A program made the position numbers and the translations under genes. From Bacteroidales bacterium (GTDB lineage Bacteria; Bacteroidota; Bacteroidia; Bacteroidales; UBA932), in contig JAFZLQ010000069.1 in the NCBI GenBank assembly GCA_017551425.1, forward strand, positions 1 to 62,408: a stretch of DNA of 62,408 nt, written 5' to 3'. Positions 9,780 to 19,046 of this stretch are shown here, piece by piece (the stretch's first letter is position 1; each line of letters starts with the position of its first letter). Below the pieces are notes generated by a model. It searched no databases, was not told the DNA's origin, and worked only from the letters and a program-made list of their open reading frames with translations.

Positions 9780-10733
9780 TTAGAGCTTGATTTCGGTTCC
9801 GAAACGTTCGCGGCAGACTTTGCGTACGGCCTCTATCGAGGTGAAAGCCCCAGTGCCGCCGGCAGCCGTGGTATTGACCGCACCGGTGAGATTGCCGGTG
9901 CGCTGGCACTCCTCCAGGGGGAGCCCCTTCACGAACGCGCTCACGAATCCGGCGTTGCAGCTGTCCCCCGCTCCGATGGCGTCCACCACGTTGCGGTTGA
10001 GGAAAGCGGGAAGCACGTGGCGGGAGCCGTCGCGGCGGATGAGGATGGAACCCTCGGACCCGCATTTAAGAAGCATGGCATTGCCGAGATAAGGCACTAC
10101 GGCAGCGATTGCGTCCTCAAGGCCGGAGGTGCCGGTGAGGGCCTGCAGCTCTTTCTCGTTGGGCATGAAGACGGTGATCTTGGGGAGGACGGTCTTATAG
10201 TCCAGGGCCCATTTTTCCAGCGGGTCCCACTGGGTGTCGAGCGACACGGTAACGCCCTTGGCGGCGGCGAGGTCAAGCACTTTGTGAATGTCCCTCAGGA
10301 GGCCTGACTGCATGAAAAGCGAGCTCAGGTGGATGTGGGAGGCATTGTCGAAAACGGAGAGGTCTATATCATCGAAGCCCATGACGTCCATGGCGCCCTG
10401 GTATGTGAGGTTGGCCCTGTCTTCCCCGTACGACATGCAGATTGTGGCGCCGGTGGGAGTGGGGCCTTCCACCAGGTAGGAGGTATCCACCCCGCGTTCC
10501 TCGAGCGAAGTGCGGACGAGGGCGCCGAACGAGTCGCGCCCGATCATTCCCACGAAGCAGACCCTGCTGCCGAGGGATGCCGCATTGGCCGCGAAAATGG
10601 CTGTAGAACTGCCGAGGGTGACAGTCATGCTGCCGGCGAATTTTTCCTTGCCGATCTCGGGTTCTGATTCGATGTCGTTGAGGATGATGTCAACGTTGAG
10701 CTCGCCTATGGCGGCGATGTCGTAGCGCTTCAT
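9780..10733 (-). CDS. PfkB-family sugar kinase
   Basis: This 317-residue cytoplasmic ribokinase-fold kinase begins with MKRYDIAAIGELNVDIIL. It carries the ATP/anion-hole motif DAIGAGDSCNAGF near residue 250 and the substrate-side segment GSSTAIFAANAASLGSRV. PfkB proteins phosphorylate sugars or sugar phosphates such as fructose, adenosine or tagatose-6-phosphate. It is the first gene of the operon with two glycosidases that release galacto-configured sugars. A GatZ-like protein is encoded opposite, so tagatose-6-phosphate is a candidate substrate by inference. I start at the internal ATG; the longer frame would run into the -7 box at 10759-10766. Confidence 0.88.
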   Translation of the reverse strand: MKRYDIAAIGELNVDIILNDIESEPEIGKEKFAGSMTVTLGSSTAIFAANAASLGSRVCFVGMIGRDSFGALVRTSLEERGVDTSYLVEGPTPTGATICMSYGEDRANLTYQGAMDVMGFDDIDLSVFDNASHIHLSSLFMQSGLLRDIHKVLDLAAAKGVTVSLDTQWDPLEKWALDYKTVLPKITVFMPNEKELQALTGTSGLEDAIAAVVPYLGNAMLLKCGSEGSILIRRDGSRHVLPAFLNRNVVDAIGAGDSCNAGFVSAFVKGLPLEECQRTGNLTGAVNTTAAGGTGAFTSIEAVRKVCRERFGTEIKL

Positions 10734-10758
10734 TGGTATAGTCTTTTGGTCAGTCTTA

Positions 10759-10766
10759 CAAATATA
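10759..10766 (-). promoter_or_regulatory. -7 box of the pfkB-GH36-phosphatase-GH109 operon
   Basis: TATATTTG on the minus strand, 25 nt before the kinase ATG. Its -33 region would fall around 10785-10795, next to the GTTTCGATTTT site at 10794, so a repressor there could cover both divergent promoters. Confidence 0.6.
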
Positions 10767-10793
10767 GTCATTTATCCTCAACAAACAATCGGG

Positions 10794-10854
10794 GTTTCGA
10801 TTTTAAAATAAAAATCATTTCGTTTTGTTTCATATCAAAATATTGTTATATTTG
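10794..10854 (+). promoter_or_regulatory. deoR/agaR promoter with two putative operator half-sites
   Basis: The promoter is TTTG (10824-10827), 19 nt, then TATATTTG (10847-10854), a near-perfect Bacteroides consensus 17 nt before the regulator ATG. GTTTCGATTTT (10794-10804) and ATTTCGTTTTG (10817-10827) are spaced direct repeats, the second covering the -33 element. They resemble the TTTCRTTTY repeats described for AgaR-type operators. Autorepression is inferred. Confidence 0.6.
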
Positions 10855-10871
10855 CAAAAAATCTAGCCGCA

Positions 10872-11663
10872 ATGAACATCTATGACACTGCCCAGGGGCG
10901 CAGATCAGCTATTCTCCAGCGCCTTCGTGAGGACTCTACCGTAACTGTAGCACAGCTCAGCAAGCAATTCGGGGTTTCGGAAGTCACAATCCGCAAGGAT
11001 CTTCGCATCCTCAAGGAACGCAAGCTCCTCATACGTGTTCACGGAGGGGCCATCATGGGCGCCGTGGCCACCGCTGCAGAGAACGAAGAGCGCAACATCA
11101 GCTTCAAGCGCCTGGTCAACGCCAAGGAGAAGGAAGCCATAGGGCGCGCCGCCGCGGCACACATCAAGGACGGCGACACCATCATGATAGATTCAGGCAC
11201 TACGGCCCTCGAGGTGGCACGCCATCTGGAAGGCTTCTCGGACCTTACAATCATCACGAATTCGATCAACGCCATGCTTGAGGCACTCAAGTACAAGCGT
11301 TTCAAGGTCATGCTCATGGGCGGCAGCGTGAGGGAGACCAGTCTCAGCACCGTGGGTTCGCTTGCGGAATCCAACCTCAAGCTGTTCTACTGCGACAAGC
11401 TGTTCCTCGGCGTGGACAGCTTCAGCGTGGACGCGGGCCTTTCCACCCCCAACGTAGAGGAAGCCAGCACCAACCAGGTCATGATTTCCAGGGCGCGCGA
11501 GGTCATCGCGGTGTTCGATTCCAGCAAGATCAACAAGAGGGCCCTCGCCTTCATCGCCATGCCGGACAAGATCAACACCGTGATTACGGACAGCAACCTC
11601 TCCCCCACCGTCCGCAACCAGCTCAGGGCCATGAACATCAACGTCGAGACTGTCACGGCATAG
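10872..11663 (+). CDS. DeoR-family transcriptional regulator (AgaR-like)
   Basis: This 263-residue repressor-type protein has an N-terminal winged helix (about 10-65: RRSAILQRLREDSTVTVAQL, then SEVTIRKDLRILKERKLLIR, ending HGGA). The DeoR sensor domain follows, with IMIDSGTTALEVARHL, TIITNSINAML and the C-terminal FDSSKINKRALAF. DeoR proteins sense phosphorylated sugars and repress sugar operons. It lies between the divergent PfkB/GH operon and the AgaS/GatZ/Sus operon, and GTTTCGWTTT sites flank all three promoters, so it probably controls both. Assignment to AgaR (GalNAc/galactosamine) rests on neighbours and site resemblance, not on the protein alone. Confidence 0.9.
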   Translation: MNIYDTAQGRRSAILQRLREDSTVTVAQLSKQFGVSEVTIRKDLRILKERKLLIRVHGGAIMGAVATAAENEERNISFKRLVNAKEKEAIGRAAAAHIKDGDTIMIDSGTTALEVARHLEGFSDLTIITNSINAMLEALKYKRFKVMLMGGSVRETSLSTVGSLAESNLKLFYCDKLFLGVDSFSVDAGLSTPNVEEASTNQVMISRAREVIAVFDSSKINKRALAFIAMPDKINTVITDSNLSPTVRNQLRAMNINVETVTA

Positions 11664-11720
11664 CACCCGCTTCCGAAACGTCCTGAAATGTTTTTACCGT
11701 TTCGCATTGACGCAAATCAT

Positions 11721-11759
11721 ACAAAACGAAACTATTTCACCACCCTTTTACTATATTTG
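11721..11759 (+). promoter_or_regulatory. Putative operator and -7 box before the AgaS-like gene
   Basis: ACAAAACGAAAC (11721-11732) is the reverse complement of GTTTCGTTTTGT and shares an 11-nt core with the site at 10818-10828 in the regulator's own promoter. The -7 box TATATTTG follows at 11752-11759, 26 nt before the GTG start. The operator occupies the position where the -33 element would lie. Confidence 0.6.
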
Positions 11760-11785
11760 TCGGGTTAACCAATACAGTTTCAAAG

Positions 11786-12898
11786 GTGAATAATTACTAC
11801 ACTTACAAGGAGATTCTCCAGCAGCCCAGGGTCTGGAAGGAGGCCTACGAGCTCCTGCTCGCCCGCAAGGATGAAATCAAGGCATTCATCCACAAGTTTC
11901 TTTCCCAGGACTATAAAATAGTCCTCACCGGAGCCGGCACGTCCGCCTACATCGGCGACGCACTCGAGCCCGCATTGTTCAACACCCAGTTCCACGGGGC
12001 ACGGTCCATCGCCACCACGGACATCCTCACCTTCCCCGAGTTCTATTTCAATTCGGAAAGCAAGGTGCTCCTCATCTCTTTCGCCCGCTCAGGCAACAGC
12101 CCGGAGAGCGTCGGCGCCGTAAAGTCCGTCGAGAGCACCGCGGGAAAGGTGGCCCACATCTTCATTACCTGCAATGCTGAAGGCCAGCTTGCGCAGATGA
12201 AGGGAGACAACATCCTCACCCTCCTTCTCCCTCCCGAGACCAACGACCTCTCGCTCGCAATGACGAGCAGCTACTCCACCATGTTCCTTACCTGCGCCCT
12301 CATAGCGCACATAGACAATTTGGAAGAGCAGCGCAAAGACATAGACATCCTTTCCGAGCATGTCGCCGCAACTATCCAAAAATACGAAGGCAGCATCAAG
12401 GAAATGGCCTCCAGAGACTTCAAGCGCGCCGTATTCCTCGGCTCCGGTACCCTCAAGGGCGTTGCGGAGGAATCCCGCCTCAAGGTCCAGGAGCTCACCG
12501 ACGGCGCCGTCATGTGCGCATTCGACTCCTTCCTGGGCTTCCGCCACGGTCCCAAGGCCGTCGTCAACTCCGACTGCCTGGTGGTTTACCTGCTCTCCCC
12601 CATCCCCAAAATCCAGCGTTACGAGCTCGACCTCATACGCCAGATCAAGTCCGGAAGCAAGGTCAACTCTACCATACTCGTATGCCACAGCCTTCCCGCA
12701 ATCGATCCTTCCAACTGGGACCTCGGCATCGAGATTGCCGCCGACAGTCTTCCCGGCTGCTACGGAGGCGTGGCATTCGTGATAGTCGCCCAGCTGCTCG
12801 GATTCTACAAGTCGCTCGACTGCGGACTGAACCCCGACACCCCCTCGATTTCCGGCAACATCTCCCGCGTGGTCGAAGGCGTCACCTTATATATTTAA
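11786..12898 (+). CDS. SIS-domain sugar isomerase/deaminase (AgaS-like)
   Basis: This 370-residue cytoplasmic protein has two SIS domains. The first carries VLTGAGTSAYIGDAL near residue 49 and LISFARSGNSPESV; the second carries VFLGSGTLKGVAEES and FRHGPKAVV. This is the AgaS / GlmS-isomerase-like arrangement. AgaS converts galactosamine-6-phosphate to tagatose-6-phosphate plus ammonia in GalNAc and galactosamine catabolism. The start is GTG at 11786; no ATG is available before the conserved N-terminus. It is the first gene of the operon with the GatZ-like gene 6 nt downstream and SusCD after that. A related amino-sugar phosphate specificity cannot be excluded. Confidence 0.85.
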   Translation: MNNYYTYKEILQQPRVWKEAYELLLARKDEIKAFIHKFLSQDYKIVLTGAGTSAYIGDALEPALFNTQFHGARSIATTDILTFPEFYFNSESKVLLISFARSGNSPESVGAVKSVESTAGKVAHIFITCNAEGQLAQMKGDNILTLLLPPETNDLSLAMTSSYSTMFLTCALIAHIDNLEEQRKDIDILSEHVAATIQKYEGSIKEMASRDFKRAVFLGSGTLKGVAEESRLKVQELTDGAVMCAFDSFLGFRHGPKAVVNSDCLVVYLLSPIPKIQRYELDLIRQIKSGSKVNSTILVCHSLPAIDPSNWDLGIEIAADSLPGCYGGVAFVIVAQLLGFYKSLDCGLNPDTPSISGNISRVVEGVTLYI

Positions 12899-12904
12899 TT
12901 CATC

Positions 12905-14131
12905 ATGCCAAAGACAGAACAACTGCTTCACAGGATTGACGAGCTCCAGAAGGAGACCGGCATCCCACGCACCATCTTCGCGGCATGCCCCAACTCCCCC
13001 ACCGTCATAAGGGCATCCCTCCGCGCCGCAAAGCGAAACAACGCTCCCATCTACTTCGCCGCCACTCTCAACCAGATAGACTGCGACGGAGGTTACACCG
13101 GCATGACCCAGGAGGCCTTCACCAGGACCGTACGCTTTGAAACTGAAAGGGTTAACTTCACCGGTCCCGTAATCGTGGCCATAGACCACGGCGGCCCCTG
13201 GCTCAAGGACAAGCAGCGCACGGAGAAATGGTCCACCGAAGACGCCATGAACGGTGTCAAGAAGTCGTTCGAGGCGGCGGTGCTCGCCGGTTACGACCTC
13301 ATCCATGTGGACCCCACCGTCGATATCAACGTACCCAAGGGTGAAATAATAGATATACACGTGGTCGCGGCCCGCACCGTGGAGCTTATCAGCCACGTTG
13401 AGAAATTCCGCAAGGAACGCGGCATCGCCCCCATTTCCTATGAAGTCGGGACCGAGGAAGTGCACGGAGGACTTGCGGACGAAACCACCTTCGACACCTT
13501 CATCGCAGATCTCAAGAAGGGCCTGCTGGAAGCGGGACTGCCCGACGTCTGGCCTTGCTTCATCGTGGGCAAGGTCGGCACGGACCTCGACACCACCATC
13601 TTCGACGGCGAGGTGGCACGCCGCCTCACCTCAAAGGTGCGCCCCCTGGGCAGCTACATCAAAGGCCACTATACCGACGATGTCTCCAACCCCGAGGAAT
13701 ACCCTCTCTGCGGCATGGGAGCCGCCAACGTGGGTCCTGAGTTCACCATGAGCGAATACCGTGCGCTGTGCGAACTCGAGCAGCTTGAGAAGAAGCTCGA
13801 GGCCGAGGGCAAGGTCGCAGTGCTTTCCAACATGCGCGAAACCCTGCTCGCCGAGGTTCACGATTCCCACCGCTGGGAAAAGTGGCTGCACGAAGACGAA
13901 CTCGGCAAAGACCTCGCAGAGCTCACCCCGGAGCGCCAGGACTGGATAATCGCCACCTGCTGCCGCTACATCTGGCAGCAGCCCCGCACCCTTGCGGCAC
14001 GCGGCTTCCTCTATGCCAACCTGGAGCGCCTCGGCTACGACCCGGAAGAGGTCGTACTGGGCCGCATAGAGCGCGATATGGACAAATACTTCCGCGCCTT
14101 CAACCTCATAGGCCTCAACGACTTGCTGTAA
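12905..14131 (+). CDS. GatZ/KbaZ-like D-tagatose-bisphosphate aldolase class II accessory-subunit family protein
   Basis: This 408-residue protein matches the GatZ/KbaZ family. It shows the pattern NQIDCDGGYTGMT, a DHGGPW segment, a HVDPTVD segment and VGTEEVHGG, corresponding to NQ..GGYTGM, DHLGP, HLDAS and GTEVPVPGG in E. coli GatZ. In enterobacteria GatZ/KbaZ is a chaperone-like partner needed for the class II tagatose-1,6-bisphosphate aldolase GatY/KbaY. No GatY-like gene is in this window, so it either works with a distant aldolase or is itself catalytic. It lies between the AgaS-like gene (6 nt) and SusC (29 nt). Confidence 0.85.
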   Translation: MPKTEQLLHRIDELQKETGIPRTIFAACPNSPTVIRASLRAAKRNNAPIYFAATLNQIDCDGGYTGMTQEAFTRTVRFETERVNFTGPVIVAIDHGGPWLKDKQRTEKWSTEDAMNGVKKSFEAAVLAGYDLIHVDPTVDINVPKGEIIDIHVVAARTVELISHVEKFRKERGIAPISYEVGTEEVHGGLADETTFDTFIADLKKGLLEAGLPDVWPCFIVGKVGTDLDTTIFDGEVARRLTSKVRPLGSYIKGHYTDDVSNPEEYPLCGMGAANVGPEFTMSEYRALCELEQLEKKLEAEGKVAVLSNMRETLLAEVHDSHRWEKWLHEDELGKDLAELTPERQDWIIATCCRYIWQQPRTLAARGFLYANLERLGYDPEEVVLGRIERDMDKYFRAFNLIGLNDLL

Positions 14132-14160
14132 CTATTCAACAATCATAACCAAAAAACCAG

Positions 14161-17100
14161 ATGAAACTAACACCCATCCGAATCCTGACCGTGCTGGCTG
14201 CGCTGGCACTCTCAGCGACGGTGTCTGCCCAGACGATCAGCGTCTCCGGACAGGTTACGGACGCCACCACCGGTGAACCCGTAATCGGAGCCGGCGTAGT
14301 AGTCTCGGGCGGCGCAGGTACCGTCACCGACTACGACGGTAAGTACACCATCAAGGCCGCCGACAACGCAACCATCACCTTCTCCAGCCTCGGCTACAAG
14401 ACCGTTACCGAGAAAGTGAACGGCAGGTCCGTCATCGACGTCGTCCTTCCTACCGACGACCAGCTCCTCGAAGAAGTCGTCGTCCTGGGTTACACGACCC
14501 AGAAGAAGGCTGAGCTTTCCAGTGCCGTCGTATCCGTGTCCGGCGAAAAGCTGACCGACATCACCACCCCCGACGTAGGTAACATGCTCCAGGGCAAGGT
14601 CGCCGGCGTCATGGTCATGAACTCCTCCGGCCAGCCCGGTGCCGGCGCCGACATCCGCATCCGCGGTACAGGTTCCATCACCGCAGGCGCAGGCCCTCTG
14701 TACGTCGTCGACGGCGTAGCGGGAGGCAGCTTCAACCCCAACGACATCGAGACCCTCACCGTCCTTAAGGACGCTTCCGCAACCGCTCTCTACGGTGCTG
14801 CTGCATCAGGCGGCGTCATCGTCATCACCACCAAGAGCGCCAAGCAGGACAAGGCCATCATCGACTTCAAGGCCAGTGCAGGTATCAAGCGTGCCCTTTC
14901 CGGACGCTTCAAGCCCATGGATTCCTTCGAGATGTACGACTTCTGCAAGCAGCTCTACACCACCAAGACCCAGCTCAGGGCCAACGCCCCCGCTGAGGAA
15001 GACCTGGAGAAGATGAACTTCAACTGGATCGACAACACCTTCAAGACCGGCATAGTCCAGAACTACTATGCATCCGTCTCCGGCAAGGCCGGCAAAGTCG
15101 GTTACTACGTGAGCCTCGACCACTACAACGAGCAGGGCTCCCTCATCAACTCCGGATACGTCCGCACCGCCGCCAGGGTCAATCTCTCCGCTCCCATCAC
15201 CGAGCGCCTCAACATGAACGTGCGCCTGAACTACAGCAAGGACCAGACAAACTCCGCCCGCTGGCGCACCCGTGAGAAATCCTACATCATGATGCCTTTC
15301 GACATCCCTTACGTAATGGATGAAGACGGCAACTACACCGACGAGCCCATCAAGATCACTACCGGCCGCCGTCCCGACAACGGCAAGACCTGGTACTCCA
15401 AGGAGCAGATCAACATCTACTACAACGAGCTTTACAACTATGCAAGGAGTTACGGAGAAAGCCTCACCGGAGACATCCAGCTCATCTGGAACGTCACCGA
15501 CTGGCTGACCCTCACCTCCACCAACCGCTACGACAGCTCCAACTCCTTCTCCGAGGAGTACTTCGACCCCCGCACCACTGAGGTCGCAGACAGCAAGGGC
15601 GAACTCGACCAGTCCTTATGGCAGGGCAGCGGCTGGGGCACCACAGACCTGGCCAAGTTCCACAAGACATTCGGCGATCATGACGTGAACGCCATCGTCG
15701 GATGGGAATACGGCGAGGGATTCTACCGCAGCATGTCCGCATCCGGCGACCAGTTCCCTGCAGGCATGCGTTCCCTGAGCACCAGCATCATGAAGAGCAT
15801 CGGAGGCAACGACTACCAGACCCGCTCATGGGCCCTCCTCAGCCAGGCACAGTACTCGTACCTCGGCAAATACATCGTCACCGCCTCCCTGCGTTATGAC
15901 GAGAGCTACAAGTTCGGCCCGCTCAACCGCGGCGGTTTCTTCCCCGGCGCTTCCGCAGCATGGGTCATCACCAACGAAGACTTCATGAAGAACGCCAAGG
16001 ACATCACCTTCCTCAAGCTCCGCGCAGGTTACGGAAAGACCGGCAACGACAACATCCCCGCATTCCGCTATCAGGACACCTTCTCGCTTACCGCCCAGTA
16101 CAACAAGATCATTTCCGCATTCCTCGAGCGCCAGGCCAACTACAACCTCGGCTGGGAGGAGGCGTACATGGCAAGCCTCGGTATTGACGCGACCATCGCC
16201 AACAACTGGAACATCACCCTCGACGCATACCACACCATCAACGACCGCCTGCTCCTCGAACAGCCTCAGGCTCCTTCCACCGGATTCTTCTCCGTAATGG
16301 CGAACGTCGGCAAGGTGCGCAACATGGGTGTTGAACTCGCAGCGGACGGAGCCATCATCAAGACCCGCGACTTCAGGTGGGACTTCGGCTTCAACGTGGG
16401 CGCCAACAAGAACACCGTACTTGAGCTTCCCGACCACAAGGACATGCCCCTCAGCGCAGGCGACGTGACCCAGATGGTTATTGAAGGCAACGAGATCTAT
16501 TCCTGGTACATGCCCAAGTGGGCCGGAGTCGATTACGAGACCGGCAAGCCCCTCTGGGAGCACCTCGAATATGACGAGAACGGCAATGTGACAGAGACCA
16601 TCCTTACCAGCAGCTACAGCGAGGCCACCTACCAGATCGTAGGCAGCGCATCCCCCTGGCTCACCGGCGGTCTCAACACCGGCCTCAGCTGGAAGGGCTT
16701 CTCCCTCAGCGCCACCGGAAGCTTCGTGCTCGGCAACAAGATCTACAACCGCACCCGCTGGGGCATCATGGATACCGACGGTGCCCAGCAGCAGTTCAAC
16801 CAGCAGTCCCTTAACAACGGACTCGGCTGGATCCGCTGGAAAGAGGGCGACCCTGACGGCACCAACATCAAGGCAACCCACCCCCAGGCCATCAAGGGCG
16901 GTAACAGCGGCGCACACAACTACTCATCCCGTTACCTCGAGGACGGCAGCTTCTTCCGTCTGAGGAATGTGACTCTCTCCTACAGTCTCCCCAGCAACAT
17001 CCTGGAGAAGGTCAAGATGGGCGGCGCACGCGTTTATGTCTCCGCCGACAACCTCTGGACCTACACCCGCTTCTCCGGCATGGACCCTGAAGTGAACCTT

Positions 17101-17190
17101 GTAATGGACACTTACAGCCTCCCCGGCACTTATTCAGACAACTACCCCGTCCCTATGTCCGTCGTGATGGGTATCGAACTCAAATTCTAA
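14161..17190 (+). CDS. SusC/RagA-family TonB-dependent outer-membrane transporter
   Basis: This 1009-residue protein has a Sec signal peptide ending SATVSAQ (about 24). A carboxypeptidase-regulatory-like N-terminal extension follows (ISVSGQVTDATTGEPVIGAG, about 26-105) and then a TonB-box-like region EEVVVLGYTTQKK. The plug contains MLQGKVAGVMV, IRIRGTGSI and PLYVVDG, and a C-terminal beta barrel ends in an aromatic/basic IELKF. SusC proteins import oligosaccharides together with the SusD lid. It follows the GatZ-like gene without an own promoter box, and SusD comes 15 nt later. Imported ligand is inferred to be a GalNAc- or galactose-containing glycan. Confidence 0.96.
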   Translation: MKLTPIRILTVLAALALSATVSAQTISVSGQVTDATTGEPVIGAGVVVSGGAGTVTDYDGKYTIKAADNATITFSSLGYKTVTEKVNGRSVIDVVLPTDDQLLEEVVVLGYTTQKKAELSSAVVSVSGEKLTDITTPDVGNMLQGKVAGVMVMNSSGQPGAGADIRIRGTGSITAGAGPLYVVDGVAGGSFNPNDIETLTVLKDASATALYGAAASGGVIVITTKSAKQDKAIIDFKASAGIKRALSGRFKPMDSFEMYDFCKQLYTTKTQLRANAPAEEDLEKMNFNWIDNTFKTGIVQNYYASVSGKAGKVGYYVSLDHYNEQGSLINSGYVRTAARVNLSAPITERLNMNVRLNYSKDQTNSARWRTREKSYIMMPFDIPYVMDEDGNYTDEPIKITTGRRPDNGKTWYSKEQINIYYNELYNYARSYGESLTGDIQLIWNVTDWLTLTSTNRYDSSNSFSEEYFDPRTTEVADSKGELDQSLWQGSGWGTTDLAKFHKTFGDHDVNAIVGWEYGEGFYRSMSASGDQFPAGMRSLSTSIMKSIGGNDYQTRSWALLSQAQYSYLGKYIVTASLRYDESYKFGPLNRGGFFPGASAAWVITNEDFMKNAKDITFLKLRAGYGKTGNDNIPAFRYQDTFSLTAQYNKIISAFLERQANYNLGWEEAYMASLGIDATIANNWNITLDAYHTINDRLLLEQPQAPSTGFFSVMANVGKVRNMGVELAADGAIIKTRDFRWDFGFNVGANKNTVLELPDHKDMPLSAGDVTQMVIEGNEIYSWYMPKWAGVDYETGKPLWEHLEYDENGNVTETILTSSYSEATYQIVGSASPWLTGGLNTGLSWKGFSLSATGSFVLGNKIYNRTRWGIMDTDGAQQQFNQQSLNNGLGWIRWKEGDPDGTNIKATHPQAIKGGNSGAHNYSSRYLEDGSFFRLRNVTLSYSLPSNILEKVKMGGARVYVSADNLWTYTRFSGMDPEVNLVMDTYSLPGTYSDNYPVPMSVVMGIELKF

Positions 17191-17205
17191 AAGGAGACCA
17201 CAGTT

Positions 17206-19044
17206 ATGAAAAAGATATTTGCATTCGGAATCGCTCTCCTTACTCTCGCTGCCTGCAACATGGACTTCGTCCCTTCGGACTCCATGACTTCATCCGCGCT
17301 CAAGGAGAATCCTGCATCCGCAGTCTATACCACCGACGGCATCTACTCCCTGTTCAAGGACAACCTTCCCTACAAGGGCCAGAGCAGCGGAGAAGCCGGC
17401 AACGTATATCTGCGCCACTATTTCCAGCTTGCCGAATCCCGCGGCGACAACGTCACGATTTCCGGTTATTCCGAAGACCCCTTCACCTCCCCTTACCGCT
17501 ATGAGGACGTGACTTACGGAAAGAACAAGACCTACACCTGGTGGATGGCATACAAGATCATCTATGCCGCCAATTCCAACATCGACGGTCTTGATCCCAC
17601 TACCAGCGACAACCCCAAACAGACTTACCAGCTGCTCGGCGAGAACTACTTCTTCCGCGCTCTCGCACACCTTCACATGGTGACCCTCTTCGCCATGCCT
17701 TATGTCTGCGGACGCGACAACCCCGGCGTGCCCCTGCGTATCGGCATGGACTATGAAAAGACCGAGCGCGCAACCGTCGGCGAAGTATATGACGCCATCG
17801 TGGAAGACCTCAAGCTTGCCATCGAGTGCATGGACAAGGGCACGCCCCGCGGCGACGCTTCCTATGTATCCGCCAACGCTGCAAGGGCACTCCTAGCCCG
17901 TACCTACCTCTTTATGGGTGACGACCATCTCCAGGAGTGCGTGGACGTGAGCAACGAGCTTATCGCAAAGGCCCCCGCCTCCGTTAAGGGCGCCTATTCC
18001 CTATCTTCCCTGCGTGATTACCCCAAAGCCACATGGTCTTCCCCTGAGACCATCTGGTGCGTACATCTCGTATATCCCGAGGATCACCAGGCGCCCAACG
18101 AGTGCATCGGTACGATGTATATCTGCGGCGTTTACGGAACGAACGGCTGGGGCGAATGGTACTGGAGCGACGAGCTTATCGAGCTCTTCAACCGTTACCA
18201 GGATGCAGATGGCAACTGCCTCGACAACCGCTTCAATGCATACTTCCTTTATAAGATATTGGACCACGACAGCTTCGCAATCGAAGATGCCTACACGGCA
18301 CAGACCATCGTGCTTGGAAATGGAAAGCAGACCGTTTGCTTCCCTGTGAAGGATAATGCCGGTGACTTCTGCACCACATCCCACGTTGCGGGCCTTACCC
18401 CCAACGCCGCGGGCGACTACGAATTCACCTACGAAGGCAAGAAATACACCGCAAAGAAGACCAACGTGAACGGATATACCCGCTGGTTCATCGACGCCAA
18501 CTTCACCGGTGACAATTCATTCTTCGGCGGCAAGACTCCCGCCTACATCCGCCCCGACTGCGACGAAAGCAAGAACGGCTGGGATTTCCGCGGCAACCTG
18601 TATCTCCCTTACTGGAACACCAAGTTCAGCGGCCAGGACGGGCAGATGACCATGTCTTCACCTGTCATGCTCCGCTGGGGCGAAGTGTTCCTGAACAGGG
18701 CTGAAGCCTATGCCCGCCTGAACAAGGACCAGGAAGCCCTCGACGACGTGAACCTCATCCGCAAGCGCGCAGGCCTTCCCGATGACGCAATGTTCACCAC
18801 CGCCAACTACAAGGCCCGCGGTTACGAGACCTCCCTTGACGTCGTCCTTGACGAGCGCCGCATGGAGCTCTGCTTCGAGGCCGACCGCATGTTCTCGGTC
18901 TTCCGCAACAAGAAGTCCCTCGACCGCCGCTACGTAGGCTATCATCCCTTCGAGGTCATCAATTACAATGATCCCCGCATAGCCCTCCTCATCCCCGACG
19001 ACGAGGTCCTTTCCGTAGAAGGCTATAAAAACAACCCCAGGTAA
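17206..19044 (+). CDS. SusD/RagB-family glycan-binding lipoprotein
   Basis: This 612-residue lipoprotein has signal MKKIFAFGIALLTLAAC, lipobox LAAC. SusD features are the N-terminal TTDGIYSLF segment, TPR-like helices such as QLLGENYFFRALAHLHMVTLFA, and the C-terminal LRWGEVFLNRAEAYARLN and LDEERRMELCFE-type region (here VVLDERRMELCFEADR). It forms the lid of the SusC transporter on the cell surface. At 612 residues it is longer than average, with an inserted beta-rich part around 380-450. Stop and next start are 2 nt apart, so the following lipoprotein belongs to the same transcript. Confidence 0.95.
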   Translation: MKKIFAFGIALLTLAACNMDFVPSDSMTSSALKENPASAVYTTDGIYSLFKDNLPYKGQSSGEAGNVYLRHYFQLAESRGDNVTISGYSEDPFTSPYRYEDVTYGKNKTYTWWMAYKIIYAANSNIDGLDPTTSDNPKQTYQLLGENYFFRALAHLHMVTLFAMPYVCGRDNPGVPLRIGMDYEKTERATVGEVYDAIVEDLKLAIECMDKGTPRGDASYVSANAARALLARTYLFMGDDHLQECVDVSNELIAKAPASVKGAYSLSSLRDYPKATWSSPETIWCVHLVYPEDHQAPNECIGTMYICGVYGTNGWGEWYWSDELIELFNRYQDADGNCLDNRFNAYFLYKILDHDSFAIEDAYTAQTIVLGNGKQTVCFPVKDNAGDFCTTSHVAGLTPNAAGDYEFTYEGKKYTAKKTNVNGYTRWFIDANFTGDNSFFGGKTPAYIRPDCDESKNGWDFRGNLYLPYWNTKFSGQDGQMTMSSPVMLRWGEVFLNRAEAYARLNKDQEALDDVNLIRKRAGLPDDAMFTTANYKARGYETSLDVVLDERRMELCFEADRMFSVFRNKKSLDRRYVGYHPFEVINYNDPRIALLIPDDEVLSVEGYKNNPR

Positions 19045-19046
19045 TA

